Below the pieces are notes generated by a model. It searched no databases. It saw only the letters and a list, made by a program, of their open reading frames with translations, and was not told the DNA's origin. DNA of 26,457 nucleotides from Verrucomicrobiaceae bacterium (GTDB lineage: Bacteria > Verrucomicrobiota > Verrucomicrobiia > Verrucomicrobiales > Verrucomicrobiaceae). The DNA lies in assembly GCA_016713035.1 (NCBI GenBank), contig JADJPW010000019.1, positions 1 to 26,457 of the forward strand, in the 5' to 3' direction. Below, one piece after another: positions 8,423-17,041 of this stretch. A program made the translations under genes and the position numbers. Position 1 is the first letter of the stretch, and every line of letters starts with the position of its first letter.

Positions 8423-9532
8423 TTAAAAAACAATGAGGCTGCGGGCGACTTCGCCACGCTGGAGGGCATCGTAGGCTTCGTTGATCTCGGAGAGCGGATA
8501 GCGTGTGGTGATGAGCTCGTCGAGCATGGCCTGGCCGCTCTGATGCATGTCGATGAGGGTGAGTAGATCCGTGCGTGGCCGTGTGGTGCCGTAAAGACTG
8601 CCTCGGAGCGTTTTTTCAGCGTAGAGCAGTTGGTTGATGTTGATGTGAGCGCGGTCGGCGGCGCTGGTGATGCCGACGACCACACAGAGGCCGCCTTTCT
8701 TGGTGGCATCGAAGGCCTGTTCGGTCGTTTTGCCGCTACCGAAGGCCTCAAAAGCATAATCGACGCCTTTTCCGCCGGTGAGGGCTTTGATGGCCTCCAC
8801 GGGGTCTTTTCCGTCGCTGACGTCGATGTAGTCGGTAGCGCCAAAAAGCCGTGCATCGGCCTCTTTGCGCGGAAAATGGTCCACGGCGATGATTTGTCGT
8901 GCGCCAGCGAGTCGAGCTCCCTGGACGATATTTAAACCGATACCGCCGACGCCGATGATGGCGACGCTGGAGCCGGGGCGGACCTGTGCGGCATTGATGA
9001 CGGCTCCGACGCCGGTGATGACGCCACAGCCAATGAGGGCGGCTTTTTCAAAACTGAATCCAGTGGGGATTTTCACCACACTGGCCTCTGGCATGGTGCT
9101 GAGGCTGGAGAAGGCGGACACGCCAGCATAGTGGCGGATGCTATCGCCTGCGGAGTTGCGAAAACGCGTGGTGCCATCTGGCATGAGGCCGGTGAAGCGC
9201 ATGGCGGTGCCCATATCGCAGAGTGCAGGGCGGCCTGCGGCGCAGTATTCGCAGCGGCCACATGGCCCACGCCACATGAGGATGACGGGATCACCGACCT
9301 GTAGCGTGGTGACGCCTTCGCCGACGGCTTCGATGACGCCGCTGCCCTCATGCCCGAGGATGATGGGTGTGGGCATGCTGAGGTCGCCTTTCATGACATG
9401 GAGATCACTGTGGCAGACGCCAGCGGCCTTCATGCGGACGGTGACCTCCCCACGCTGCGGAGGTAGCACCTCCACTTCCTCGATACGGAGTGGGGTTTTG
9501 GATGCGTAAAGGACGGCGGCGGGGGCGAGCAT
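8423..9532 (-). CDS. Zinc-dependent alcohol dehydrogenase (MDR family)
   Basis: This is a medium-chain NAD-dependent dehydrogenase of 369 residues. Catalytic zinc ligands are visible as CHSDLH (Cys40) and GHEGSG (His61-Glu62), and the later GCGVITG supplies the third ligand. The structural zinc lobe has Cys91, Cys94, Cys97 and Cys105 (CGRCEYCAAGRPALC). The Rossmann motif is IIGVGGIGLN. The layout resembles class III or aryl-alcohol dehydrogenases, so the substrate is unknown. I chose MLAPAAVLYASKTPLRIEEV as the start because family homology begins there; an ATG 42 bases upstream is possible. It is followed by uxaC after 28 bases, so a role in uronate or sugar-alcohol metabolism is plausible but inferred. 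Confidence 0.9.
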   Translation of the reverse strand: MLAPAAVLYASKTPLRIEEVEVLPPQRGEVTVRMKAAGVCHSDLHVMKGDLSMPTPIILGHEGSGVIEAVGEGVTTLQVGDPVILMWRGPCGRCEYCAAGRPALCDMGTAMRFTGLMPDGTTRFRNSAGDSIRHYAGVSAFSSLSTMPEASVVKIPTGFSFEKAALIGCGVITGVGAVINAAQVRPGSSVAIIGVGGIGLNIVQGARLAGARQIIAVDHFPRKEADARLFGATDYIDVSDGKDPVEAIKALTGGKGVDYAFEAFGSGKTTEQAFDATKKGGLCVVVGITSAADRAHININQLLYAEKTLRGSLYGTTRPRTDLLTLIDMHQSGQAMLDELITTRYPLSEINEAYDALQRGEVARSLIVF

Positions 9533-9610
9533 GTGCGTAGGCACGTTTTTCGCAGCGCTGCGGACTTTCTTCAAGCCGCAGTATTGGCTGCTGCACTATC
9601 TTGATCGTTC

Positions 9611-10971
9611 TCAGATCAGCTCTGGCATGGGCTGCCAGCCATCGACGACATACTGTGGGCGGCCCGTGAGGTCACTGAGCGTGGTCTTCACGGTGTCGAT
9701 GCCCATGTGGCGATAGAGCGTGGCAAAGACCTCCCCGAAGTGCACCGGTCGGTCGGTGGGCTCACCGCCGAGTCTATCCGTGGCACCGATGACTTGGCCT
9801 GTCTTTAATCCACCACCAGCGAGCAAAGCTCCGCCGACTCGTGGCCAATGATCGCGGCCGCCGTCTTTGTTCACGATGGGGGTGCGGCCAAACTCACCCC
9901 AAGCGACGACGGCGACGTCTTTATCGAGGCCGCGCTGGTGCAGATCCTCGACGAGGGCACTCATGCCCTGATCAAAGAGCGGTAGGTGCCGCAGGAGCTG
10001 TGGGTAATTGTTATCATGAAAGTCCCAGCGTCCGAAATTCAGCGTGACGACGCGGGCACCAGCCTCCACGAGACGGCGTGCGAGGAGGAAGTGCTCCAAA
10101 TTGAGCGGAGCGCCATCTCCGTAGTTTTTCGCATCGCCTTTTCCATAGCGCTCGCGGGTCTGGGGCGTTTCTTTGCTCAAATCAAGTGCATGGAGCAGCT
10201 TGCTACTGGTGAGGACATTGAGCGCCTGCTGATTGAAGGCATCCATGCTGCTGACGAGGCCAGTGGCATCCATTTCACGACGGAAATGATCAAAGCCATC
10301 GAGCAAGGAGCGGCGGTCTTCGAGTCGATCCAAGGTGATGCCATTGAGCTGGAGATCCTCCACGCCCGCACCATTCGGACGGAAGGCCGCATGCGTGTTC
10401 CCAGTGTATCCAGGGTGCCCAGGCGAGCCGTAGGGCGGATGCCCCGCCTTCGGAGCGAGTCCGACGAATGCGGGCACGGCCGGATCAGCCTGCCCCTGCA
10501 AGCGTGAGATGACGGAGCCGAAGGACGGTGGATCCGAAAGCCTGCCTGTGGGTGCATTGCCACCATTGGGGGCGGTGGACGCCCAGTGTAGCAGATGAAG
10601 CTGTCGTGCGCTCCATTCGGACTGCCATACATGCTGCGGATCGGCACCAGCTTGTCCATGATCTTGGCCAGGCGCGGCGCGTGCTCAGAGATGTGGATGC
10701 CGGGGACAGCGGTTTTGATCGGCTTATACGGCCCACGGATTTCCAGTGGGGCATCCATCTTCAGGTCATACATGTCCTGATGCGGCGGTGCCCCGCAGAG
10801 GTAGATCATGATCACGGATTTGAAACTGCGACCCGCTTTGGCCTCGGCCTCCGCCTTGAGCAGCTCTGGCAGCGATAACCCACCCATGGCCAGGCCGCCG
10901 ATGCGCAAGAAATCACGACGGGAGACACCGTCGCAGAATTTGCCGTGGGATTTGCCAGAGATGGTCAGCAT
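9611..10971 (-). CDS. DUF1501 family protein with Tat signal (one frameshift)
   Basis: A second DUF1501 protein, of unknown function and exported. The start MLTISGKSHGKFCDG is followed by a twin-arginine signal, SRRDFLRIGGLAMGGLSLP. Then come FKSVIMIYLCGAPPHQDMYD, KMDAPLEIRGPYKPI, the LVPIRSMYGSPNGAHDSF segment, and after the break PNGGNAPTG and the SFGSVISRLQGQADPAVPAF segment. The C-terminal part has GEFGRTPIVNKDGGRDHWPR, LLAGGGLKTGQVIGATDRLG and the end PQYVVDGWQPMPELI. The frameshift lies in the C run of CCACCGCCCCCAATGG near 10569-10578; one more C restores about 454 codons, so the gene is probably intact. It is divergent from the kelch gene and upstream of the dehydrogenase. No DUF1549/DUF1553 partner is adjacent. 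Confidence 0.88.
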
Positions 10972-11115
10972 GAGAGAGCGGACAAACCTACGCCCAAGCT
11001 GCGCCGTTTTTTTCACCCACCCTATCCCAGCTCTCTCGGTGAAATGATTCGGCTTAAACATGGTTCGGGAGAGGGCCTCCATCACTGCATGTCACTTGCC
11101 GGATGGGCCAAGCCC

Positions 11116-12132
11116 ATGTTTAGGCGCTACATGATGCATTTCTCCATGCTGCTCTTTCTCACAGTCACTAGCTGGACTCGCCTGTCCGATGTGCCAGATG
11201 CACGCGGCTTTGCGGGCTCCTTTGCGGGTGTGCAGGACGGGGCACTCATCATCGCTGGTGGCACTCACTTCACGGATAAGATGCCCTGGGAAGGCGGCAC
11301 GAAGGTCTGGTATGACAGCATTTATCAGCTCGATCAGCCAGATGGCACCTGGCGCATCGCTGGGCAGCTCCCGAGACCGAATGGCTATGGCGTCAGCATC
11401 TCCACGCAGCGTGGCATGCTCATCGCTGGCGGTGGGAATGCCACGGAGCACTACCGCGAGGTCTTCTGGCTGAAAAGCGACTCCAAGCTCCCCGCTTTGC
11501 CGCGTCCCTGCGCATTCATGAGCGGGTGCGTGCTCGATGAAGTGCTCTACATCGCCGGAGGGATCGACTTACCCGCAGCGACGCGTGCGCTCGATAGCTT
11601 CTGGGCACTCGATTTGAAGAAAGCAGATGCCACATGGCAGCAACTGCCCCCCTGCCCTGGCGGCGGACGCATCCTGGCCTGCATGGCGGCAGCGAATGGC
11701 CATGTTTACCTCTTTAGCGGTGCCGCCTTGAAACCAGGCCCCGATGGCAAAGCGCAGCGTGAGTGGCTCCGAGATGCCTGGAGCTACTCTGCGGCGAATG
11801 GATGGAAAAAACTGCCCGATTTGCCGCGTGTCAGCGTCGCTGCTCCGAGCCCTGCTCCCGTGATCGGCAGCCAAATTTTCATCCTAGGCGGCGATGATGG
11901 CTCCAAGGCCAACTTTGAGCCCAAATCCGCTCACCCAGGCTTTCCGAGGTCCATTTTGTGTTTTGATCTTCAAACTCAATCTTGGTCCGAAGCAGGCGAA
12001 GTGCCCTTCTCACTCGTCACCACGCCAGCGGTGACTTGGCGGGGCAAACTCGTGATTCCAGGCGGCGAGTCACGCCCCGGCGTGCGCTCACCGCAGGTCT
12101 GGAGTGCTCCACTCACTCCGGCACCGCGATGA
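11116..12132 (+). CDS. Secreted kelch-repeat protein, cyclically permuted mutarotase/NanM-like
   Basis: A secreted beta-propeller protein of about 338 residues. After an N-terminal hydrophobic signal (MMHFSMLLFLTVTSW), kelch blades are seen as WTRLSDVPDARGFAGSFAGV, GALIIAGGTHF, YDSIYQLDQPDGTWRIAGQL, YGVSIST, MLIAGGGNATEH, VLYIAGGIDLPA, LDLKKADATWQQLPP, HVYLFSGAA and FILGGDD. This resembles the cyclically permuted mutarotase and NanM (N-acetylneuraminate epimerase) group. The reaction and sugar are not known here. ATG 11116 is chosen; ATG 11131 or 11134 would leave a cleaner signal peptide. Open frame extends upstream to 10945 over the divergent gene's start and is not used. It is transcribed away from the DUF1501 gene across about 145 bases. 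Confidence 0.82.
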   Translation: MFRRYMMHFSMLLFLTVTSWTRLSDVPDARGFAGSFAGVQDGALIIAGGTHFTDKMPWEGGTKVWYDSIYQLDQPDGTWRIAGQLPRPNGYGVSISTQRGMLIAGGGNATEHYREVFWLKSDSKLPALPRPCAFMSGCVLDEVLYIAGGIDLPAATRALDSFWALDLKKADATWQQLPPCPGGGRILACMAAANGHVYLFSGAALKPGPDGKAQREWLRDAWSYSAANGWKKLPDLPRVSVAAPSPAPVIGSQIFILGGDDGSKANFEPKSAHPGFPRSILCFDLQTQSWSEAGEVPFSLVTTPAVTWRGKLVIPGGESRPGVRSPQVWSAPLTPAPR

Positions 12133-12205
12133 GCCGCATCCGGGCACCGCATTCTGAGCCGATTCCTTCTTCTCCGCCTCTGGCTGGTGCTTGAAGCCCG
12201 TTCAT

Positions 12206-12940
12206 TCAATGAGCGGTCGGGAACAACATGAACACGGCCATCAAAAGCATGAGACCGTCCTCAATGATGGTGACGGTGGACATGGGAAGTTGAAATACGG
12301 TGCCTAAGCAGGCGCAGCGGATTGCGCGGTTGGAAAACACGGCACGCAACACTCCGGCGAGACTCACAGCCATGACGGTGGCGGTGATGGCATTCACGAC
12401 CAGCGGATGGGTGTCTGCGAGATAGGCTAGGCCCAGTCCGAGCTCGATGAAGGGATAGACGATGCCGTAACCCGGCCAGACCTTGGCGACGAGATCATAA
12501 CTCCGGTAGGCATCCGCAAAGCCGCGCAGGTCGAGCATTTTGAAGAAGGAGAAGGCGATGAAGAATCCGCCCATGAACAAGCGCATGGCCTCCGTGAGGT
12601 CAAAATGACCCCTGGCGACACTAGCAGCGAGGATGACGAGCAACAGATAGGCAAGCAGGATGAGCAGCGGCTTGTAGGTTTGCGCGGATTTCGGCGGCAG
12701 CGCGGTGCTGGGCACGGATGGCGAAGTAGCTTCGGTCACTTGGTATTTGCCGAGCGGCCGGAGCCAGTCATTGACCTCGGTTGGGCTCAAAGCTGTGCGG
12801 GTGATGATCTGCGCCTGCGGCGGTGTGAGGGTGACGTTTGCCTCGATGATGTCTGGATGCTCCTGGAGCCGTGCCGTGATTTTTGACACGCATGAGCCGC
12901 AACTCATGCCAGTGAGCGGGAATGTTTGTGGTAGGTTCAT
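12206..12940 (-). CDS. HMA domain fused to a MauE/DoxX-like membrane protein
   Basis: The 244-residue protein has an N-terminal heavy-metal-associated domain with GMSCGSCVSK (Cys14 and Cys17), the soft-metal (Cu/Ag/Hg type) ligand pair. A linker follows, then a four-helix membrane region of the MauE/DoxX type: LLILLAYLLLVILAASVA, LFMGGFFIAFSFFKML, YPFIELGLGLAYL, and a last helix near LMLLMAVFMLF. The conserved CACLGTVFQLPMSTVTIIED signature precedes the last helix and holds two more Cys. Proteins of this kind are often annotated as heavy-metal transport or detoxification. It is last in the operon that starts with the multicopper oxidase, 45 bases after the BNR-like gene. Inner-membrane metal handling is inferred. 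Confidence 0.85.
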   Translation of the reverse strand: MNLPQTFPLTGMSCGSCVSKITARLQEHPDIIEANVTLTPPQAQIITRTALSPTEVNDWLRPLGKYQVTEATSPSVPSTALPPKSAQTYKPLLILLAYLLLVILAASVARGHFDLTEAMRLFMGGFFIAFSFFKMLDLRGFADAYRSYDLVAKVWPGYGIVYPFIELGLGLAYLADTHPLVVNAITATVMAVSLAGVLRAVFSNRAIRCACLGTVFQLPMSTVTIIEDGLMLLMAVFMLFPTAH

Positions 12941-12985
12941 AAGCTGGGTGGATGAGGGGCCTGCTCAGGCGAGACTAGCAGCGGA

Positions 12986-14095
12986 TTAACGGAGGATGAC
13001 AAAGCTGCCATCCGGCTTGGCATAGGTAGCGGCGTAACTGGAAACGGGCAGCTTGGTGCCATCGCCAGATGCGGTGACGTGGCCCTCGGCATCGAGAACA
13101 TCCCAATGCAGGCTGCCTGCTTTTCCCCAGCCGGAGCCGATGACGCTGGCGATGATGGTGCGGCCTTGGGCATTTTGCGCCAGGACGGGATGCTTGGCAT
13201 TCCTGGGGCCGATTTTCTGCGCCGCACTGGTGGGAGCACCCATGAGACTGGTGATGATCTGGCCGTCATTCTCCCACGCGGCACGCAGGGTCTGCGCGGC
13301 GGGCAGGAGGCTGGCGCTGCTCATGGGACACATGGCGACGCGCCAATCATCGAGCTTGGTGAGGGTGCTGCGACTGGCCTTGCTGGTGATGAACCACATG
13401 CCGCGGGAGGTCGGTGCGGAGGCGGCGCGATAGAGCACGCTCAGCGTTCCATCGGCGGCTAAATACGCACGCAGGGAGCAGCATGCGCAGACGCCGGGCT
13501 GTTTTTCATTCAGCGGCGTGGAAGCGGAGAAAGTGCCGCCGTCGTCGGTGGAGGATCGCACAAAGACGAGGCGCTGGGCTTCTCCTGAAGTTCCGGCAGG
13601 CGCGGCGTGCCAGACGACGCTGACATGTCCTTTTTCATTGGCGGCAATCGAAGCGCCGCCATCGAGAGCGGTGGTGTCGCCCATGAGGTTTTGCTGCGCA
13701 CTGAAGGCCTTTGCGCCTGATGGAAGCCGCGCATGCAGTAGCGGGGCTCGCATCATCACTTCCTTTTTGCCCCCTGTGTTGCCATTCCAGATGACCTGCA
13801 CGCTGCCATCTTTCCCCAGCGCGACCTGTGCACCGCGTATCGTGCCTGCGGCGATGGCGGAGCGCGGCTCGCTGTTGACGGTGATGGGTGCGGACCATGC
13901 GCCACCGTCGGCTCTGCGTGAGGCATAGCGGATGTCGCAGGCCTTCGGATCGCCCTTCAGATAGACGAGGTGCACGAGGCCGGTGGAGGTGACGATGACC
14001 TGCGGCTGGATGCCCGGCTCCGGCAGGGATTCCACCTGCACCTGCGCAGCGAAGGCAAGCGGGAGGATCAACAGGGAGAGAAGGATGTGTTTCAT
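12986..14095 (-). CDS. Secreted BNR/sialidase-like beta-propeller with CxCC motif
   Basis: A secreted protein of 369 residues. The signal peptide is MKHILLSLLILPLAFAAQ. BNR-like repeats follow, for example VIVTSTGLVHLVYLKGD, SIAANEKGHVSVVWHAAPAG, RSSTDDGGTFSAS and LRAAWENDGQIITSLMGAP. A CACC motif lies in KQPGVCACCSLRAYLAADGT. No Asp-box set clear enough to predict sialidase activity was seen, so an enzyme name is not justified. It sits 71 bases downstream of the TRASH-like lipoprotein gene inside the copper operon, so a periplasmic metal-binding role via the Cys cluster is a reasonable inference. I chose ATG 14095 for its signal peptide over an upstream ATG. Confidence 0.72.
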   Translation of the reverse strand: MKHILLSLLILPLAFAAQVQVESLPEPGIQPQVIVTSTGLVHLVYLKGDPKACDIRYASRRADGGAWSAPITVNSEPRSAIAAGTIRGAQVALGKDGSVQVIWNGNTGGKKEVMMRAPLLHARLPSGAKAFSAQQNLMGDTTALDGGASIAANEKGHVSVVWHAAPAGTSGEAQRLVFVRSSTDDGGTFSASTPLNEKQPGVCACCSLRAYLAADGTLSVLYRAASAPTSRGMWFITSKASRSTLTKLDDWRVAMCPMSSASLLPAAQTLRAAWENDGQIITSLMGAPTSAAQKIGPRNAKHPVLAQNAQGRTIIASVIGSGWGKAGSLHWDVLDAEGHVTASGDGTKLPVSSYAATYAKPDGSFVILR

Positions 14096-14166
14096 ACGGA
14101 TTGGATGAACGCCGCCAGCGTGCAGGACTTCACAGTAAGCCGTCACAAGAAATGAGCCGCGCAGGG

Positions 14167-14433
14167 TTACTCGGGCAGCTTGGCGAGGTATTTGGCCTTA
14201 TTGGCCTCGAACTTCTTCACGCAGGGTTTGCAGCAGAATTTGATCTCCTGGCCATCATAGACCTTGGTGATCGGGCCGCCCATACTGTCGAGGTCATTGC
14301 CGGTAACGAGGCAGGTTTTGAGCGGATAAGGCTTGGCATTGTAGGTGGCCTGAGCGGCTTCGGGAGCGGTGCAGGCACTGAGGGAGAGGCCCAGCAGGAC
14401 GGTGGTGAGGAAGGTGCGGAGTGCCGTTTTCAT
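14167..14433 (-). CDS. TRASH/YHS-like metal-binding lipoprotein
   Basis: This small lipoprotein has 88 residues. The lipobox LSLSAC gives the lipidated Cys21. The mature part has Cys41 (YPLKTCLVTGNDL) and FCCKPCVKKFEANKAKYLAK (Cys67, Cys68, Cys71), matching the C-x(n)-CC-x2-C plan of TRASH/YHS-like soft-metal domains. A periplasmic copper- or silver-scavenging role is inferred. It is the second gene of the oxidase operon, 52 bases after the oxidase stop, and a hairpin spans that stop. Confidence 0.8.
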   Translation of the reverse strand: MKTALRTFLTTVLLGLSLSACTAPEAAQATYNAKPYPLKTCLVTGNDLDSMGGPITKVYDGQEIKFCCKPCVKKFEANKAKYLAKLPE

Positions 14434-14465
14434 GTTTGTGGATGTGTTTTGGGTTTATTTGTGTT

Positions 14466-14491
14466 TTCCGAGAGCCTGATGGCTCTCAAAA
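14466..14491 (-). promoter_or_regulatory. Hairpin across the oxidase stop codon
   Basis: GAGAGCC, a TGAT loop and GGCTCTC (14470-14487) form a 7-bp perfect stem, flanked by TTTT and AAAA that can extend it with a small bulge. It overlaps the last codons of the multicopper oxidase gene. There is no T tract after it on the minus strand, so it may be an mRNA stabiliser or partial attenuator rather than a full terminator. Confidence 0.4.
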
Positions 14492-16600
14492 GCGGATGAG
14501 GACACCGGCTCCGAGGCCGTAGTCGCTGTGGTAGCTGGCGGTGAGGGAGGTGTGGCGGGTGAGGGTGTAGTCGGCTCCGGCACCCCATTCCCATTTCGTG
14601 CCGGTGTCATAAAAGACATCTCCCCAGACGCCGAGTCGCGGGGTGAGCTGGAAGCGCTTGGCGAGGCTGAAGCGGGCGTCGCCTTCGGTATCGAGGCTGA
14701 CGTTGAGCCAGGCCATGAGGGGCAGGCGGTAGTTGATGCCGATGAGGCCGCGGTCTTGGGCGGCGGGGGCATTGGTGAGGCGATACCCGGCGAAGGCTTG
14801 GAAGTTCAAATTGAAGTAGCGCTGATAGAGGAGGTCGATCTCGTATTGGGGCTCGTCCACTCGCTGCCAGCCGACTTCCCAGGCGAGCTGGAGGTCATTT
14901 TTGGGATTCATCCAGGTGAGCAGGCCCTCGCTCATCTGCGAGGTGAGGGAGGCTGCGCCCCAGACGTAGCTCATGTCGTGCTGGTGCTCTCCGAGGCCGC
15001 TGGCGTGAGCCATGCTGTGGTCTGCGGTGGTTGTTGCCATGGGTGCGGTATCGTGGGCCTGGGTGTCTGCTTCCTCCTCATAGCGGAAGACGCGGGCCAT
15101 GCCGCTCATCATGTGATAGAGAATGTGGCAGTGAAACATCCAGTCGTGGGCTTCATTGGCCTCGAACTCGACAGTGCGGGTGCTCATCGGCGGGACATCG
15201 ACGGTGTGCTTGAGCGGTGAGCGTGCGCCCTGGCCCATGAGCAGGCGGAAGAAGTGGCCGTGCAGGTGGATGGGGTGGTGCATCATGCTGTCGTTGATGA
15301 GTTCCAGCTCGATGATCTCGCCTTTTTTGATGAGGACGTAGGGCTGCTGGGCCATGGTTTTGCCATCAAAGCTCCAGATGTAGCGATTCATGTCGCCAGT
15401 GAGGTGGAGGGTGATTTTGCGGCGTGGGAGATTCTTTGGCAAAGTGGTGTCGTGTGTGGCTTTGAGCAGCCGGTAGGGCGAGCCGGGGCGCGGGAGATTC
15501 AGGGAGGCGAGCGGATCGTCTTCCTTCTCTTCGAGGGCGAGAGTGAGCATCTCATCCATTTGGTAGAGGTTGGGTTTCGGCGGCACGGGGGCGCTGTGGG
15601 GCGTGCCTTGACCAAAGACTGCGCTGCTGTGCCCGCTGCCATCCTGCGTGGTGAAGCGCAGCTCGTGCTGGCCGCTTTTGGGGATGGTCAAAAGGAGGTC
15701 GTAGGTCTCGGCGATGCCCATGAGGAACTGCGGCACCTTCACGGGCTGCACGGGAGGCCCATCGGCGGCGATGATGGTGAGCGGCCCTGCGGAACTGGTG
15801 AGGTGGTAGTAGCTGGCGGCGCTGGCATTGATGATGCGGAGACGCACACGCTCGCCGGGCTTTCCCTCGATGCGGGTCTGGCGCTGACCGTTGATGAGGA
15901 AGGCGTGGTAGCCCACGTCCGACACGTCCATGGGCATCATGCGGTCCCATTCGCGAGCGAAGTAGTCTTTTAAGTTCCCACGCTGCCAGGCTCCGAGGAT
16001 GGACTGTGAGTTCCGGCGCATGAGGCCGAAATAGTCGCTGCCGCGCATGAGCATACGCATGACCTCCATGGGATCGGTGTCCGTCCAGTCGGAGAGGATG
16101 AGCACCTGCTCGTGGTCTGCTTTCACCGGTTCGCCGCCGCGTGGCTCGACGACGATGCCGCCATAGACGCCGCTCTGCTCCTGCAAATGGGTGTGTGAGT
16201 GGAACCAATAAGTGCCGCTGTGCCGCAAGGTGAAGCCGAAGGTGTGCGTGGTGCCGGGCTGGATCGGCGGCGTGGTGATGTGCGGCACGCCGTCCTCTTT
16301 GTTGGGCAAAAGCAGGCCATGCCAGTGGGTGGAGGTCGTTTCGTCCTTCAGATCATTGTGGACGCGGATACGGGCGAAGTCGCCCTCACGAAAGCGCAGC
16401 ACCGGGCCGGGGATGCTGCCATTGATGGCAAGCACGCGGACTTTTTTTCCTGCGGGACTCATCCGATGCTCCGCTATGTGCAGATCATATTCGACGACAC
16501 GCTGACCCGGTGCGGGCTGCGTGCGCTTGCAGTCATCGCAGGCCATGGCAGCGGAGCAGGAGAGTGCCAGGGTGGCGGTGATCAGACGAAAGGCGGACAT
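14486..16600 (-). CDS. CopA-type multicopper oxidase fused to a CopB-like outer-membrane barrel
   Basis: The 704-residue protein starts MSAFRLITATLALSCSAAMA, a signal peptide. Copper sites are THWHGL (residues 91-96), HSHTHLQEQ (134-142), HPIHLHGHF (442-450) and HCHILYHMMSGM (490-501), which supply the T1, T2 and T3 ligands including an axial Met. This is the CopA/PcoA oxidase plan, which detoxifies Cu(I) in the periplasm. A His/Met-rich linker follows (residues 515-542). The last 160 residues alternate in beta-barrel style with aromatic ends (MSYVWGAASLTSQMSEGLLT, YQRYFNLNFQAFAGYRLTN, GVWGDVFYD, ending GLGAGVLIRF), as in CopB/PcoB. In proteobacteria CopA and CopB are separate proteins. It is the first gene of a four-gene operon and is divergent from the ECF cassette. 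Confidence 0.9.
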   Translation of the reverse strand: MSAFRLITATLALSCSAAMACDDCKRTQPAPGQRVVEYDLHIAEHRMSPAGKKVRVLAINGSIPGPVLRFREGDFARIRVHNDLKDETTSTHWHGLLLPNKEDGVPHITTPPIQPGTTHTFGFTLRHSGTYWFHSHTHLQEQSGVYGGIVVEPRGGEPVKADHEQVLILSDWTDTDPMEVMRMLMRGSDYFGLMRRNSQSILGAWQRGNLKDYFAREWDRMMPMDVSDVGYHAFLINGQRQTRIEGKPGERVRLRIINASAASYYHLTSSAGPLTIIAADGPPVQPVKVPQFLMGIAETYDLLLTIPKSGQHELRFTTQDGSGHSSAVFGQGTPHSAPVPPKPNLYQMDEMLTLALEEKEDDPLASLNLPRPGSPYRLLKATHDTTLPKNLPRRKITLHLTGDMNRYIWSFDGKTMAQQPYVLIKKGEIIELELINDSMMHHPIHLHGHFFRLLMGQGARSPLKHTVDVPPMSTRTVEFEANEAHDWMFHCHILYHMMSGMARVFRYEEEADTQAHDTAPMATTTADHSMAHASGLGEHQHDMSYVWGAASLTSQMSEGLLTWMNPKNDLQLAWEVGWQRVDEPQYEIDLLYQRYFNLNFQAFAGYRLTNAPAAQDRGLIGINYRLPLMAWLNVSLDTEGDARFSLAKRFQLTPRLGVWGDVFYDTGTKWEWGAGADYTLTRHTSLTASYHSDYGLGAGVLIRF

Positions 16601-16716
16601 GCTGTGACAAACACCGAAGCGCGTCAGACCCCGCCAACTTTCTTCACGATTTGGAAAATACAAAATCCTGCGGGAGAATGCGGCTCTCGGTGTTTAACCC
16701 ATCACCACCCCTGCCT
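16601..16716. promoter_or_regulatory. Divergent promoter region between oxidase operon and ECF cassette
   Basis: This 116-base gap separates two operons transcribed outward and must hold both promoters unless starts are elsewhere. It is AT-richer in the middle (GATTTGGAAAATACAAAATC). I could not assign -35/-10 elements or an ECF promoter with confidence. No Shine-Dalgarno sequence precedes either start. Confidence 0.45.
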
Positions 16717-17041
16717 ATGAACGACGACGAACTCCATCAACTGCTGCGCCAGCACCCTGCACATCTACCGCTGCCTCCCGCCTTTGAGCGTGAAGTGTGG
16801 TCACGGATCGAGGCCGATGAGGGGGCGCAGTGTGACCTCGCTGCTTGTCGAACTGATCCGGCTACTGCTGACCTCACTCGGACGCCCAGCAGTGGCCTTT
16901 GCAACCATCGTGATCTTTGGTGCCGTAGGTGCCGGGACCAGCATGGTGATGCTCCAAATGGCCGACACGCAGCGCGGTGAACTCGCTTACCTGGAAACGG
17001 TGAACCCTCTGTTGCGTCATCATGCGGAGGTGGTGCCGTGA
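16717..17041 (+). CDS. CnrY-like anti-sigma membrane protein (one frameshift)
   Basis: A small anti-sigma-like protein of about 107 residues once one base is removed from a run of five G at 16821-16825. It starts MNDDELHQLLRQHPAHLPLP, followed by PAFEREVWSRIEADE. After the shift it continues GRSVTSLLVELIRLLL, a single membrane helix (PAVAFATIVIFGAVGAGTSM) and a short periplasmic tail ending LRHHAEVVP. A short cytoplasmic N-terminus, one helix, and a position before a sensor and an ECF sigma match the Y-X-H order of the cnr system. Its stop overlaps the next start (GTGA). Sequence similarity to CnrY itself was not established, so the role is inferred from context. Confidence 0.68.

Noticed and set aside
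8395..8856. Upstream extension of the uxaC frame by about 150 residues
   Set aside because: It overlaps the conserved 3' end of the alcohol dehydrogenase gene and is not part of the UxaC family; the start at 8394 gives the normal length.
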